Origin: Rhodococcus opacus
Lineage (GTDB): Bacteria > Actinomycetota > Actinomycetes > Mycobacteriales > Mycobacteriaceae
Assembly (NCBI RefSeq): GCF_012396235.1
Contig: NZ_JAAXPA010000018.1
Coordinates: 90,042 to 154,041, forward strand
Length of the DNA stretch: 64,000 bases
Reading direction: 5' to 3'
How positions within the stretch are numbered: the first letter of the stretch is position 1; every line of letters begins with the position of its first letter. The notes beneath the pieces were generated by a model that saw only the letters and a list, made by a program, of their open reading frames with translations, had not been told where the DNA came from and ran no database searches. Position numbers and translations under genes: made by a program. Positions 50,313-58,955 of the stretch are shown piece by piece.

Positions 50313-50320
50313 GGCCGAGG

Positions 50321-51124
50321 TCAGTTCCGGGAATCGCCGGAAGTCGCCGAGCTGCCGCCGAGCAGAATCGTGCTGATCAGATTCGGGTCGTCGGTCATCG
50401 GGACATGCCCGATGCCGGGCAGGACCAGTATCCGCGCCTGCGGGAGGAATCGGCGCACCCGCCGTGCCTGATACACCGGCAGAATCAGGTCGCGGCGCCC
50501 CCACGCCACGGTGACCGGAACCGTCGCGTCGACGACCGGCGGAAGATCGAACGAGGCCGTCACCCCCTTGTCGACCAGGGCGTTGGTGGTGAGCGAGTGC
50601 GCGTCGACCACGGCATCCTCGTACGGCACCCGGCTGGGCCGTGCGAAGAAGGCGGCAAGCGAGGGATAGCGGACAGCCTTGTATCGCAAAGCCTTCGGAG
50701 CGTTCGGACCCATTGCCCGGGCGAGTCCGCGCAGGGCCCGGAACGTGTAGATGGTGCGGGCCTGATCGGCGTGGTTGACGAAGAAGCCGGCCGGTGAGAG
50801 CGCCGTGGCCGAGGCGACCTCGCCCCTGGCCGCCAGCGCGAGGGACAGCCAGCCTCCGAGCGAGTTTCCGGCGACGTGGGGCCGTTCGCCGGGCGGCGTC
50901 ACCGAGCGGACGAACCCGCTCAGTTCCTCGAGGAGTTGATCCATCATGTCCGGGCCGTCTTCGAGTGCCGCCGATTCTCCGTGTCCCGGAAGGTCGACGG
51001 TGACCACTCGGCGATAGGGCGTCAACTGGTCCAGCAGGGCGTTCCAGGCCTGCCGGCGATGCACCACCCCGTGCACGAGTATCAGGGTGGGGCCGGAGCC
51101 GGCGATGTCGTGGGGCAAGTCCAT
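50321..51124 (-). CDS. Alpha/beta-fold hydrolase
   Basis: A 267-residue cytosolic hydrolase. LILVHGVVHRRQAWNALL forms the oxyanion-hole region, DLPGHGESA follows, the nucleophile elbow is AGNSLGGWLSLAL, the acid is in WGRRDLILP and the His in PGIGHVPMTD. The cap region is moderate in size. Substrate unknown. It is convergent with the LysE gene (8 nt between stops). TAACAT lies 6 nt before its ATG, inside a palindrome. Confidence 0.87.
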   Translation of the reverse strand: MDLPHDIAGSGPTLILVHGVVHRRQAWNALLDQLTPYRRVVTVDLPGHGESAALEDGPDMMDQLLEELSGFVRSVTPPGERPHVAGNSLGGWLSLALAARGEVASATALSPAGFFVNHADQARTIYTFRALRGLARAMGPNAPKALRYKAVRYPSLAAFFARPSRVPYEDAVVDAHSLTTNALVDKGVTASFDLPPVVDATVPVTVAWGRRDLILPVYQARRVRRFLPQARILVLPGIGHVPMTDDPNLISTILLGGSSATSGDSRN

Positions 51125-51128
51125 GGAC

Positions 51129-51157
51129 AGATGTTACCGCTATCACGAGTAACATCT
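51129..51157. promoter_or_regulatory. Operator-like palindrome at the alpha/beta-hydrolase promoter
   Basis: AGATGTTAC (51129-51137) and GTAACATCT (51149-51157) are perfect 9-bp inverted repeats with an 11-nt spacer. The left arm holds the TAACAT -10 element (51131-51136, minus strand) of the hydrolase gene. The GTTACTCGTGA half resembles TetR sites of actinobacterial lipid genes. No regulator gene is adjacent. Confidence 0.6.
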
Positions 51158-51172
51158 ACTGCCGCCGATAGA

Positions 51173-51209
51173 GGGGCCCCATCACCCACGGACGTGGGCG
51201 ACGGGCCCC
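51173..51209 (-). terminator. Two-part hairpin downstream of RNase P RNA
   Basis: Outer stem GGGGCCC/GGGCCCC (51173-51179 with 51203-51209) encloses CCCAC-GGAC-GTGGG (51185-51198). It is about 110 nt beyond the 3' end of rnpB in its direction of transcription and may terminate or process it. Confidence 0.5.
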
Positions 51210-51316
51210 GGCATCGACCCCGATTCGGGTCAGTCGGGCCGTTGCGGGAAAGATGCTAACCGGTCTGTTTGTTACTCGCCAGTCAGGATCGAGACCTCGC
51301 CGACCGGCGCACGGGT

Positions 51317-51766
<450 letters not shown>

Positions 51767-51769
51767 ATC

Positions 51770-51775
51770 AGCCTA
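51770..51775 (-). promoter_or_regulatory. -10 element of rnpB
   Basis: TAGGCT (minus strand) lies 4-6 nt before the predicted RNA 5' end. Confidence 0.6.
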
Positions 51776-51806
51776 CAGTTCGCGCGAACGTGTCATGCCG
51801 CCGCAC

Positions 51807-51812
51807 TATGGT
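51807..51812 (+). promoter_or_regulatory. -10 element of the DUF1697 gene
   Basis: TATGGT lies 6 nt before the ATG at 51819; leaderless layout. Confidence 0.55.
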
Positions 51813-51818
51813 CTGATC

Positions 51819-52346
51819 ATGACCCGATACGCCGCCCTCCTGCGCGGCATCAATGTGGGCGGCATCAACATCAAGATGGCCGACCTCCGCAGCACCTTCG
51901 TCGATCTGGGATTCGAGAACGTGAAGACCGTCCTCGCGTCGGGCAACGTGCTGTTCGATTCCGACCGTGACGACGTCCCCGCACTGAAGAGTGAGATCGA
52001 ATCCGGGCTGCGTGCCGAATTCCACTACGAAGCCTGGGTTTTCGTCCTCGACCTCGACACGGTTCGACAGATCGTCGACGACTACCCGTTCGACCCCGAG
52101 CGAGAAGGCTGGCACCCGTACGTGCTGGTGACGCCCGAACCCGAGGTCCTGGACACCCTTCTGAGCATCGGGGACGAGCTGGATCCGGAGGTCGAACGGG
52201 TGCGGGCCGGCGACGGCGTCCTGTACTGGGAAGTCGAACGGGGTATGACGCTCAGGAGCAGGTTCGGCAAGAGCACCGGCGCTCCCAAGCTCAAGGCGTT
52301 CACCACGACCCGGAATCTGCGCACCCTCCACAAACTCCTGAAGTGA
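51819..52346 (+). CDS. DUF1697 protein
   Basis: A 175-residue cytosolic protein of the DUF1697 family. Family hallmarks are the N terminus RYAALLRGINVGGINIKMADL, then VKTVLASGNVLFDS, and the C-terminal KSTGAPKLKAFTTTRNLRTLHKLL. No biochemical role is established. The ATG at 51819 was taken over one at 51795 because of the -10 element. It is 7 nt before the next gene, so they are probably co-transcribed. Confidence 0.88.
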   Translation: MTRYAALLRGINVGGINIKMADLRSTFVDLGFENVKTVLASGNVLFDSDRDDVPALKSEIESGLRAEFHYEAWVFVLDLDTVRQIVDDYPFDPEREGWHPYVLVTPEPEVLDTLLSIGDELDPEVERVRAGDGVLYWEVERGMTLRSRFGKSTGAPKLKAFTTTRNLRTLHKLLK

Positions 52347-52353
52347 CCCGTCG

Positions 52354-53604
52354 GTGACAGTTCTGGCGGTGGCGCTCGTCGCCGGAGTCCTCGTCTTCGC
52401 GGTCGTGCGTCCACGGAGGCTGCCCGAGATCGTCGCGGCCGCACCGGCCGCGGTCGTCGTCCTCGCCACCGGTCTGGTGACGCCGGCGGAGGCCTGGGAC
52501 GAAGTGTCGGAGATGGCCCCGACCGTCGGGTTCCTGGCGGCGATCCTCGTCCTTGCGCACCTCGCGGACGCCATGGGGGTGTTCACCTGGATCGCGGGCC
52601 GGTTGCGGCGCGGGGCGCGGGGGGATCCGAAGAGGTTGCTGACTCTCGTGTTCGCGGCGGCGGCGCTGACCACCGCGGTCCTGAGCCTCGATGCCACGGT
52701 GGTCCTGCTGACACCGGCGGTGATCGCCACCGCCCGCTCGCTGCGGATGGATCCGCGCCCCCATTCGTATGCCACCGCGCACCTGTCGAACACCGCGTCG
52801 ACCCTGCTGCCCGTCTCCAACCTGACGAACCTCATCGCGTTCTCGGCGACCGGGTTGAGCTTCCTGCATTTCACCGCCGTGATGGCGCTGCCGTGGGCCG
52901 TGGCGATCCTCGTCGAATTGATCTTGTTCCGAGTGTTCTTCCGGCGGCACCTCGTCCGGCCCGAAGCCGAGCCGGAGCCGAAACGTGACCCGCCGGCGCC
53001 GGTAGTCGCACTGTCGATCATCGCGGCCACACTCCTGGGGTTCGCGGTGTCCGGCTTCGTCGGGGTCGCACCGGCGTGGGTGGCCGCGGCGGGGGCGATC
53101 GTGCTGGGCGTCGTCGCCCTGCGCGACGGCCGGACCAGCGTGGGCCGGATCGTGTATTCGATCGACGTGTGGTTCTGCGGGTTCGTCCTGATCCTCGGCG
53201 TCGTCGTGGCCGGGGTCGCGAACGGTCCGATCGGCGAATGGATCGCCACGCGACTGCCGACCGACACGTCGTTCACGGCGTTGCTCACGATGGCCGTCGT
53301 CGCCGCGGTCGCCGCGAACCTGGTGAACAACCTCCCCGCCACGCTGCTCCTGCTGGCAGCGCTCGGACCGCACGCTCCGACCGGACTCGTGCTGGCGATG
53401 CTGCTCGGTGTGAACCTCGGCCCCAACCTCACGTACGTGGGGTCGCTGGCGATCATGCTGTGGCGGCGCGTCGCCGCGCGCGCCGGATCTCCCGCAGATC
53501 TCCGGACGTTCACGCTTCTCGCGCTGGTGACCACGCCGTTGACCCTGCTCGCCGCGGTCGTTGCCCTCTGGGCCTGTGAGTACTTGTTAACCGCCCGCGG
53601 TTAA
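52354..53604 (+). CDS. ArsB/NhaD (ion transporter) superfamily membrane protein
   Basis: A 416-residue protein with about eleven membrane helices. The superfamily pattern is seen in SEMAPTVGFLAAILVLAHLAD, LDATVVLLTPAVIATAR, HLSNTASTLLPVSNLTNLIAF and VVAAVAANLVNNLPATLLLLAALG, with GVNLGPNLTYVGSLAIMLW near the end. Arsenite, anion or Na+/H+ transport are all possible; no ars gene is near. GTG 52354 follows the DUF1697 stop by 7 nt. Confidence 0.8.
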   Translation: MTVLAVALVAGVLVFAVVRPRRLPEIVAAAPAAVVVLATGLVTPAEAWDEVSEMAPTVGFLAAILVLAHLADAMGVFTWIAGRLRRGARGDPKRLLTLVFAAAALTTAVLSLDATVVLLTPAVIATARSLRMDPRPHSYATAHLSNTASTLLPVSNLTNLIAFSATGLSFLHFTAVMALPWAVAILVELILFRVFFRRHLVRPEAEPEPKRDPPAPVVALSIIAATLLGFAVSGFVGVAPAWVAAAGAIVLGVVALRDGRTSVGRIVYSIDVWFCGFVLILGVVVAGVANGPIGEWIATRLPTDTSFTALLTMAVVAAVAANLVNNLPATLLLLAALGPHAPTGLVLAMLLGVNLGPNLTYVGSLAIMLWRRVAARAGSPADLRTFTLLALVTTPLTLLAAVVALWACEYLLTARG

Positions 53605-53618
53605 CAAGTACTCACAGG
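53573..53618. terminator. 46-bp near-continuous palindrome covering both gene ends
   Basis: Two 22-nt arms (53573-53594 and 53597-53618) are perfectly complementary with only CC between them. It covers the last codons and stop of the ArsB-like gene (stop 53602-53604) and the stop and last codons of the convergent RNase H gene (from 53612). As RNA it makes a 20-bp or longer hairpin in either direction. Confidence 0.85.
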
Positions 53619-54718
53619 TGGGAGGTGTCGTTGACCAGGCGGACGGACGAGCCGCCGTCGGGATAGAACTCGGCGATGCTCAGCGACGCCAGATCAAGAT
53701 GCAGCTTGTACAGCAGGGACGGTCCCGCGTCGAGCGCCAACTGCAACAGGGTCTTGATGGGGGTCACGTGGGTGACCACGAGGATCGTGGAGCCGGCGTA
53801 GGAGGCGGTGAGGTCGTCGCGGACCTTCAGGATGCGCTCCCGCACCTCGTCGAAGCTCTCCCCCGCGGGCGGGCACACCGACGTGTCCGACAACCACTTG
53901 CGGTGCAGTTCGGGGTCACGCTCGGCAGCTTCCCGGAACGTGAGGCCCTCCCACTCGCCGAAGTTGGTTTCGGTGAGGCCCTCGTGCACGGTGACCGGGA
54001 GTCCGAGCACCTTCGCCGCCGCCGTCGCGGTCTGCTGCGCGCGTCCCAGCGGGGACGACACCACGGCCGCGATTCCGCTGTTGCCTGCAAGGCGAGCGGC
54101 CGCGCCGTTCGCCTGGGCCTGCCCGATCTCGGTGAGGGCCGGGTTCCCGCGACCCGAGTACCGCCGGTCGACGGACAGCGCGGTCTGCCCGTGCCGGAGC
54201 AGCAGCATCCGGGTCGGGGCGCCCGTCGTGTCCATCCAGCCGGGTGCCGTGGGGGTGGCCTTCTCCGGCTGGACGGCAGCCGGTTCCGGTTCGGCGTCGG
54301 AATCGCCGGCGGCGCCGTCCATGGCTTCGTTGGCGAGGCGGTCGGCGTGCGCGTTCTCCGCCCGCGGAATCCAGGTGTACGTCACAGAATCGAACTGCCG
54401 GGCGAGTGTGGACGCCTGGCGCTGCAGCGGAATCATGTCCGGGTGCTTCACCTTCCAGTGCCCGGACATCTGCTCGACCACCAGTTTGGAGTCCATCCGC
54501 ACGTCCACCTCGGACGCGCCGAGTTCGGCGGCGGCGTCGAGACCGGCGATCAGGCCCCGGTACTCGGCGACGTTGTTGGTGGCGATCCCGAGGCTCTCCT
54601 TGCGTTCCGCGAGAACGGTGCCGTGGGTGGCGTCGAACACCACGGCGCCGTAGCCGGCGGGTCCGGGATTGCCGCGCGAACCACCGTCGGCCTCGACGAC
54701 GACCCGACCGGCACTCAC
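53612..54718 (-). CDS. Bifunctional RNase HI / acid phosphatase (histidine phosphatase)
   Basis: A 368-residue fusion. Residues 1-133 are RNase HI (VVVEADGGSRGNPGPAGYGA, NNVAEYRGLIAGLDAA, DSKLVVEQMSGHWKVKHP with the acidic catalytic residues). After an acidic linker, about 165-368 is a histidine phosphatase with the phosphohistidine motif LLLRHGQTALS and later His in VVTHVTP. In M. tuberculosis the counterpart (Rv2228c) has both RNase H and alpha-ribazole phosphatase (CobC) activity, so it may serve cobalamin synthesis. GTG 54718 overlaps the upstream gene by 4 nt. Confidence 0.94.
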   Translation of the reverse strand: MSAGRVVVEADGGSRGNPGPAGYGAVVFDATHGTVLAERKESLGIATNNVAEYRGLIAGLDAAAELGASEVDVRMDSKLVVEQMSGHWKVKHPDMIPLQRQASTLARQFDSVTYTWIPRAENAHADRLANEAMDGAAGDSDAEPEPAAVQPEKATPTAPGWMDTTGAPTRMLLLRHGQTALSVDRRYSGRGNPALTEIGQAQANGAAARLAGNSGIAAVVSSPLGRAQQTATAAAKVLGLPVTVHEGLTETNFGEWEGLTFREAAERDPELHRKWLSDTSVCPPAGESFDEVRERILKVRDDLTASYAGSTILVVTHVTPIKTLLQLALDAGPSLLYKLHLDLASLSIAEFYPDGGSSVRLVNDTSHL

Positions 54719-55452
54719 AGACCCGACTCCTTCGTGCGCACCAGGATCGCGCCGCATTCCGAGCAGCGCACCACGACGTCGGGTGCGGTGGCGGTGATGC
54801 GGGAGATCTCGCCGCGGTCGAGTTCGATGCGGCACGCTCCGCAGCGCCGGGCCTGCAGCAGCGCCGCTCCGACACCGTTCTGGCTGCGCTGCTTCTCGTA
54901 GACGGCGATCAGGTCGGCGGGGAACTGGTCGGCCAGCGCTGTGCGGTCGCGGATGCAGCGCTGCTCGGCGGCGTCCAGATCCGCGACGGCGTCGTCCCGG
55001 CGGCGGGCGGCGTCGATGAGGTCTTCCTCGATCTGCGACAACTGCGCACCGGCGTGGTCGTGGTCGGACTGCGACGCCTCGCGCCGTTCCATCACCTCGA
55101 GCAATTCGTCCTCGAGCAGTCCCTGACGGCGGACGAGGCTGCCGAGTTCGTGTTCGAGTTCGGTGAGCTGCTTCGATCCGACCGTTCCGCTCTGGAGCAG
55201 CGTGCGGTCGCGGTCCTCGCGCTGACGGACGGCGTCGACCTCACCTTCGAGCTTGCGGATGTCGCGGTCGAGATCGTCGAGGACGATTTCGACGGCCACC
55301 GCCGCGTCCTTACGGGTGACGCGCTCCGCCTCGAGCCGCTCGACTTCCTGACGCTCCGGAAGCGCGGTGCGTCGGTGGGCGATCCTCGACAGCTCCGCAT
55401 CGACGCCGGCGAGGTCGAGAAGCTTGGACTGCACCTGTGGTTCGACGTTCAC
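54715..55452 (-). CDS. Coiled-coil zinc-ribbon protein (C4-type)
   Basis: A 245-residue protein. Residues about 5-190 form long coiled coils (RIAHRRTALPERQEVERLEA, LTELEHELGSLVRRQGLLED, LIDAARRRDDAVADLDAAEQ). The C-terminal zinc ribbon has CGAC and CSEC pairs. It resembles the CdsZ/YbgI-partner type proteins encoded next to Nif3-like genes, possibly nucleic-acid binding. GTG 55452 follows CAGGAG; it overlaps the RNase H gene by 4 nt. Confidence 0.88.
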   Translation of the reverse strand: MNVEPQVQSKLLDLAGVDAELSRIAHRRTALPERQEVERLEAERVTRKDAAVAVEIVLDDLDRDIRKLEGEVDAVRQREDRDRTLLQSGTVGSKQLTELEHELGSLVRRQGLLEDELLEVMERREASQSDHDHAGAQLSQIEEDLIDAARRRDDAVADLDAAEQRCIRDRTALADQFPADLIAVYEKQRSQNGVGAALLQARRCGACRIELDRGEISRITATAPDVVVRCSECGAILVRTKESGL

Positions 55453-55550
55453 GCGTGGTAACTCCTGCTGTCTTCTGTGAAGGGTTCTTGTGTGCAGATT
55501 GCTGGGTGTCAACCGTACCCCGGCGGATCACCGGTTTCGGCCGGACGGCG

Positions 55551-56690
55551 CTACGACGGCGACGCGCTGACCGACCACGGATCGGTCCGTACGGCCGACA
55601 CCCGAACCTGCCAATCCGGTGTATGGCCGAACGCGGTGTCGAGGACGCCCTTGGCCTGGTCACACCACGGCTGCTCGCTCGCCCAGTGCGCGACGTCGAT
55701 CAGGGCCGGCCCCCCGGCGCGCAGGTGCTCGTCCGCCGGGTGGTGTCGCAGATCGGCGGTGACGTAGGCGTCCACGCCGAGTCGGGAGACGGCGTCGAGG
55801 TACGAGTCGCCGGAGCCGCCGCACACCGCGACGGTGCGGATCGTCGCTTCGGGGTCGCCCGCGGCCCGCACGCCCCACGTCGTGGCGGGCAGCGCGTCCG
55901 CCACCCGGTCGGTGAAGTCCCGCAGCGACAGCGGGTCGGGCAGCTCCCCGACCCGCCCGAGTCCGCGGGGTCCGGGGAACGTCGCCATCTCGAACACGTC
56001 GAACGCGACCTCCTCGTACGGGTGGGCGGCGCGCATCGCGGCGAGCACGTTCTGCCGGATGCCGCGCGGAGCGATCACCTCCACCCGGCTCTCCTCGACA
56101 CGTTCGAGCGCACCGACCGCGCCGAGGGTGGGGTTCGCACCGTCGGTCGGGAGGAACTGGCCCTGCCCGGTGACGGACCAACTGCAGTCGCGGTAGTTGC
56201 CGATGTGCCCGGCGCCCGCGTCGAACAGGGCGCGCCGCACCGTATCGGCGTCGCCGGCCGGGACCAGGACGACCCACTTGTCCAGGTTCTCGGTGGGGTG
56301 CGGGTCGATCGGTCCGGTGACGGTGAGTCCGAGTGCCGCGGCCAGGGCGTCGGAGACGCCGGGGTCCGCGGAGTCGGCGTTGGTGTGCGCGGTGAACAGG
56401 GCGCATCCGGTCTTGATCAGCTTGTGGACGAGTGCGCCCTTCGGCGTGTGGGCGCCGACGGTGTCGACGCCGCGCAGCAGCAGTGGGTGGTGGACGAGGA
56501 GAAGGTCGGCGCCGGCGTCGATCGCCTCGTCGACGACGGCGGCGGTCGGATCGACCGCGATCGTCACCGTCGTCACCGTGTCGTCGGGGTCGCCGCACAC
56601 GAGTCCGACGGAGTCCCACGATTCAGCGAGGGCGGGCGGGTACGCCGCATCCAGGGTCGCGATCACGTCGGCGAGACGCACCGGATTCAC
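55551..56690 (-). CDS. Nif3-like dinuclear metal centre protein (DUF34)
   Basis: A 379-residue member of the Nif3/YbgI family. Metal ligands are in [12 protein letters not shown] (two His), AHTNADSAD and, after an inserted PII-like domain of about 120 residues ([21 protein letters not shown] to [12 protein letters not shown]), in [12 protein letters not shown] and IDVAHWASE. The long form with insert is the Gram-positive type. Function proposed as a metal chaperone or GTP cyclohydrolase-like enzyme, unproven. GTG 56690 overlaps the aminotransferase stop by 4 nt. Confidence 0.92.
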   Translation of the reverse strand: MNPVRLADVIATLDAAYPPALAESWDSVGLVCGDPDDTVTTVTIAVDPTAAVVDEAIDAGADLLLVHHPLLLRGVDTVGAHTPKGALVHKLIKTGCALFTAHTNADSADPGVSDALAAALGLTVTGPIDPHPTENLDKWVVLVPAGDADTVRRALFDAGAGHIGNYRDCSWSVTGQGQFLPTDGANPTLGAVGALERVEESRVEVIAPRGIRQNVLAAMRAAHPYEEVAFDVFEMATFPGPRGLGRVGELPDPLSLRDFTDRVADALPATTWGVRAAGDPEATIRTVAVCGGSGDSYLDAVSRLGVDAYVTADLRHHPADEHLRAGGPALIDVAHWASEQPWCDQAKGVLDTAFGHTPDWQVRVSAVRTDPWSVSASPS

Positions 56691-57721
56691 AGGATCTCCT
56701 TCATCGCGTCGATCAGGACATCGGTCTGCTCACGGGGTCGCACCGCGACCCGGAGGAAGTCGGGACCGAGTCCGGGGAACGTGTCGCACCGCCGCACGGC
56801 GATGCCCCGCTCGCGCAGTTGCTTCCGCACGAGTTCGCCGTCCGGCAGTCGGAGCAGCAGGAACGGTGCGACGGCGGGCTGGTGCACCGCGACGCCGATC
56901 TCGTTCAGCCGCCGGATCAGGTAGTCCCGCCACGCACCCAGCACGACGGCGTGCTCCCGGGCGGCGGCGACGGCGTCCGGTTCGCTGCATGCGGCGATCG
57001 CCTCCACCTGCAGGCTTCCCAGTGGCCAGTGCGCCCGCCCCACCTGCAGGCGTTCGAGGATCTCCGGGGAGCCGAGCGCGTATCCGCAGCGCAGCCCGGC
57101 CAGTGCCCACGTCTTGGTGAGGCTGCGCAGCACCAGTACGTCGGGCAGCGAACGACCGGCGAGCGACTCGACCTCACCCGGCACCGCGTCGGCGAACGCC
57201 TCGTCGACCACGACGATCCGGCCGGGCCGGCGCAGCCGCAGGATCTCCTCCGCCGGGTGCAGCACGGAGGTGGGGTTGGTCGGGTTGCCGATCACCACCA
57301 GGTCGGCGGAGTCGGGGACCGCGGCGGCATCCAGGACGTACGGGTCGTCGAGGAGCACCTGCGTGACGGGCACGTTCGCCTCCCGCAGGGCCCACTCCGG
57401 TTCCGTGAACGACGGATGGATCAGTGCCGCCTCCCGGACCCCGAGCCGCGGGAGCAGGGAGAAGCCCTCGGCCCCACCCGAGAGGAGCAGCACCTCCTCG
57501 GGCGAGCGGCCGTGCCGGGCGGCGACGGCGGTCCGGGCGACGCGATCGGCCCCGACGGTGGGATAGGAGCCCAGGCGCGGCAACGCGTCCGCGAGGCGCA
57601 GTCGCAGCCATTCCGGGGGCCCGTCGCCCTGCACGTTCACTGCGAAATCGAGGAGACCGGGCCCCGCATCCACGTCTCCGTGGTGACGCAGGCTCTCCCG
57701 GCTACCGGCACGAATGTCCAC
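56687..57721 (-). CDS. cobC: Threonine-phosphate decarboxylase / HisC-like aminotransferase
   Basis: A 344-residue class I/II PLP enzyme. The PLP lysine lies in [31 protein letters not shown] and [13 protein letters not shown] are also typical. The N terminus has HGD and [15 protein letters not shown], as in CobD/CobC enzymes that make (R)-1-amino-2-propanol phosphate for cobalamin. A histidinol-phosphate aminotransferase activity cannot be excluded. GTG 57721 was chosen over the frame start at 57757, as it avoids overlap with the divergent ptkA promoter. TAGGCT lies 8 nt upstream. Confidence 0.85.
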   Translation of the reverse strand: MDIRAGSRESLRHHGDVDAGPGLLDFAVNVQGDGPPEWLRLRLADALPRLGSYPTVGADRVARTAVAARHGRSPEEVLLLSGGAEGFSLLPRLGVREAALIHPSFTEPEWALREANVPVTQVLLDDPYVLDAAAVPDSADLVVIGNPTNPTSVLHPAEEILRLRRPGRIVVVDEAFADAVPGEVESLAGRSLPDVLVLRSLTKTWALAGLRCGYALGSPEILERLQVGRAHWPLGSLQVEAIAACSEPDAVAAAREHAVVLGAWRDYLIRRLNEIGVAVHQPAVAPFLLLRLPDGELVRKQLRERGIAVRRCDTFPGLGPDFLRVAVRPREQTDVLIDAMKEIL

Positions 57722-57729
57722 AACCGTCG

Positions 57730-57744
57730 AGCCTAAGGGACAAT
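57730..57744. promoter_or_regulatory. Back-to-back promoters of cobC and ptkA
   Basis: TAGGCT (57730-57735, minus strand) serves cobC and GACAAT (57739-57744, plus strand) serves ptkA, 8 and 6 nt from their start codons. Only 29 bp separate the two starts, so each -35 region lies inside the opposite gene. Confidence 0.5.
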
Positions 57745-57750
57745 GGTCCG

Positions 57751-58452
57751 GTGACATCTCTCTCCACCTCCCCGTCCTCCGCCCCTTCGGCCCTGTCGGC
57801 TCCGATCGTGCTGTTCGATCTCGACGGCACGCTCACCGACTCCGCGCCCGGCATTCACGCCGGGTTCCGTCATGCGCTCGCGACGATCGGGCAGCCGGAA
57901 CCGACCGACGAGATGATCGACGCCGTCATCGGCCCGCCGATGATCGACACGTTCCGGTCGATGGGGCTGGACGAAGACGTCGTGCAGCAGGCGATCGCGG
58001 CCTACTTCGAGCGCTACGACAGCGTGGGGTGGGCGGAGAATGCCGTCTTCGACGGCATCGAGAAGGTGCTGATCGACGCCCGCGACAGCGGCCGACGGCT
58101 CGCCGTCGCCACGTCGAAGTCCGAACGGTTCGCGATCCGCATCCTCGAACACTTCGAGCTGGCCCACTACTTCGAGTTCATCGGCGGCGCCAGCGACGAC
58201 GGCAGTCGCCGCGCCAAGTCGGACGTGATCGCCCACTCCCTCCGGAACCTGGGAGTCGCCGCCGCCGAGGGCGCCACCCCCGACGTCCTGATGGTCGGCG
58301 ACCGTGACCACGACGTCCTCGGTGCCGCGCACTGGGGTATCCCCGCGGTGTTCGTCGAGTGGGGTTACGGTTTCCCGGCCGAGGCCGAGCGCGCGCACAC
58401 GACGGCGGAGACCGTCGCCCACCTCGGGAAGCTGCTCGATGCCGCAGCCTGA
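57751..58452 (+). CDS. ptkA: HAD-superfamily hydrolase, PtkA-like
   Basis: A 233-residue HAD protein of the phosphoglycolate-phosphatase type. Motif I is FDLDGTLTD with nucleophile Asp23 and Asp25, the Thr/Lys motifs are VATSKSERFA and the acidic motif III MVGDRDHDVLGA. Position before ptpA and sequence pattern match M. tuberculosis PtkA (Rv2232), reported to be a protein tyrosine kinase on a HAD fold. That protein carries a long disordered N-terminal extension; here only about 19 residues precede motif I. It may simply be a phosphatase. Confidence 0.88.
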   Translation: MTSLSTSPSSAPSALSAPIVLFDLDGTLTDSAPGIHAGFRHALATIGQPEPTDEMIDAVIGPPMIDTFRSMGLDEDVVQQAIAAYFERYDSVGWAENAVFDGIEKVLIDARDSGRRLAVATSKSERFAIRILEHFELAHYFEFIGGASDDGSRRAKSDVIAHSLRNLGVAAAEGATPDVLMVGDRDHDVLGAAHWGIPAVFVEWGYGFPAEAERAHTTAETVAHLGKLLDAAA

Positions 58453-58912
58453 CACCCCGCTGCACGTGACGTTCGTGTGCACCGGCAACATCTGCCGCTC
58501 CCCCATGGCTGAGAAGATCTTCGCCGAACACCTCCGCCGGGAAGCCCTCGACGACCGGGTGATGGTGAGCAGCGCCGGGACCCACGGCTGGCACGTCGGC
58601 CGCGAGGCCGACATCCGCACCAACGAGACCCTGAAGCTGAACGGGTACCCGACGGGCCACACGGCCGCGGAGGTCGGACCGTTCCATCTCGGCGCCGATC
58701 TGGTGGTCGCACTGGCGGCCAACCATGACCGTGAGCTTGCCCACATGGGGGTGCCCGACGAACGCCGCCGGTTGCTGCGCAGCTTCGACCCGGACGCGGA
58801 CACGTCGTCCGTCCCCGACCCCTTCTACGGCGACCTCGAGGACTTCGAACGGGTCCGCCTGCAGATCGAGGCCGCGGTGCCCGGGTTGCTCGACTGGGTG
58901 CGCAGCCGGTAA
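58439..58912 (+). CDS. ptpA: Low-molecular-weight protein tyrosine phosphatase
   Basis: A 157-residue LMW-PTP. The P-loop is CTGNICRS (Cys14 to Ser21, catalytic Cys14 and Arg20), and the general acid Asp is in the DPFYGD motif near residue 126. Substrate-site residues W and H of SAGTHGWHVGREAD are typical. It overlaps ptkA by 14 nt, so the two are co-translated. In M. tuberculosis PtpA is secreted and is phosphorylated by PtkA; in an environmental relative the role is likely internal signalling. Confidence 0.94.
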   Translation: MPQPDTPLHVTFVCTGNICRSPMAEKIFAEHLRREALDDRVMVSSAGTHGWHVGREADIRTNETLKLNGYPTGHTAAEVGPFHLGADLVVALAANHDRELAHMGVPDERRRLLRSFDPDADTSSVPDPFYGDLEDFERVRLQIEAAVPGLLDWVRSR

Positions 58913-58943
58913 CCCACGATCAGGGTCCCCACCTGCGAGCGGC

Positions 58944-58949
58944 TACCGT
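58944..58949 (+). promoter_or_regulatory. -10 element of the SURF1 gene
   Basis: TACCGT lies 6 nt before the GTG at 58956; leaderless layout. Confidence 0.55.
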
Positions 58950-58955
58950 GGAGGC

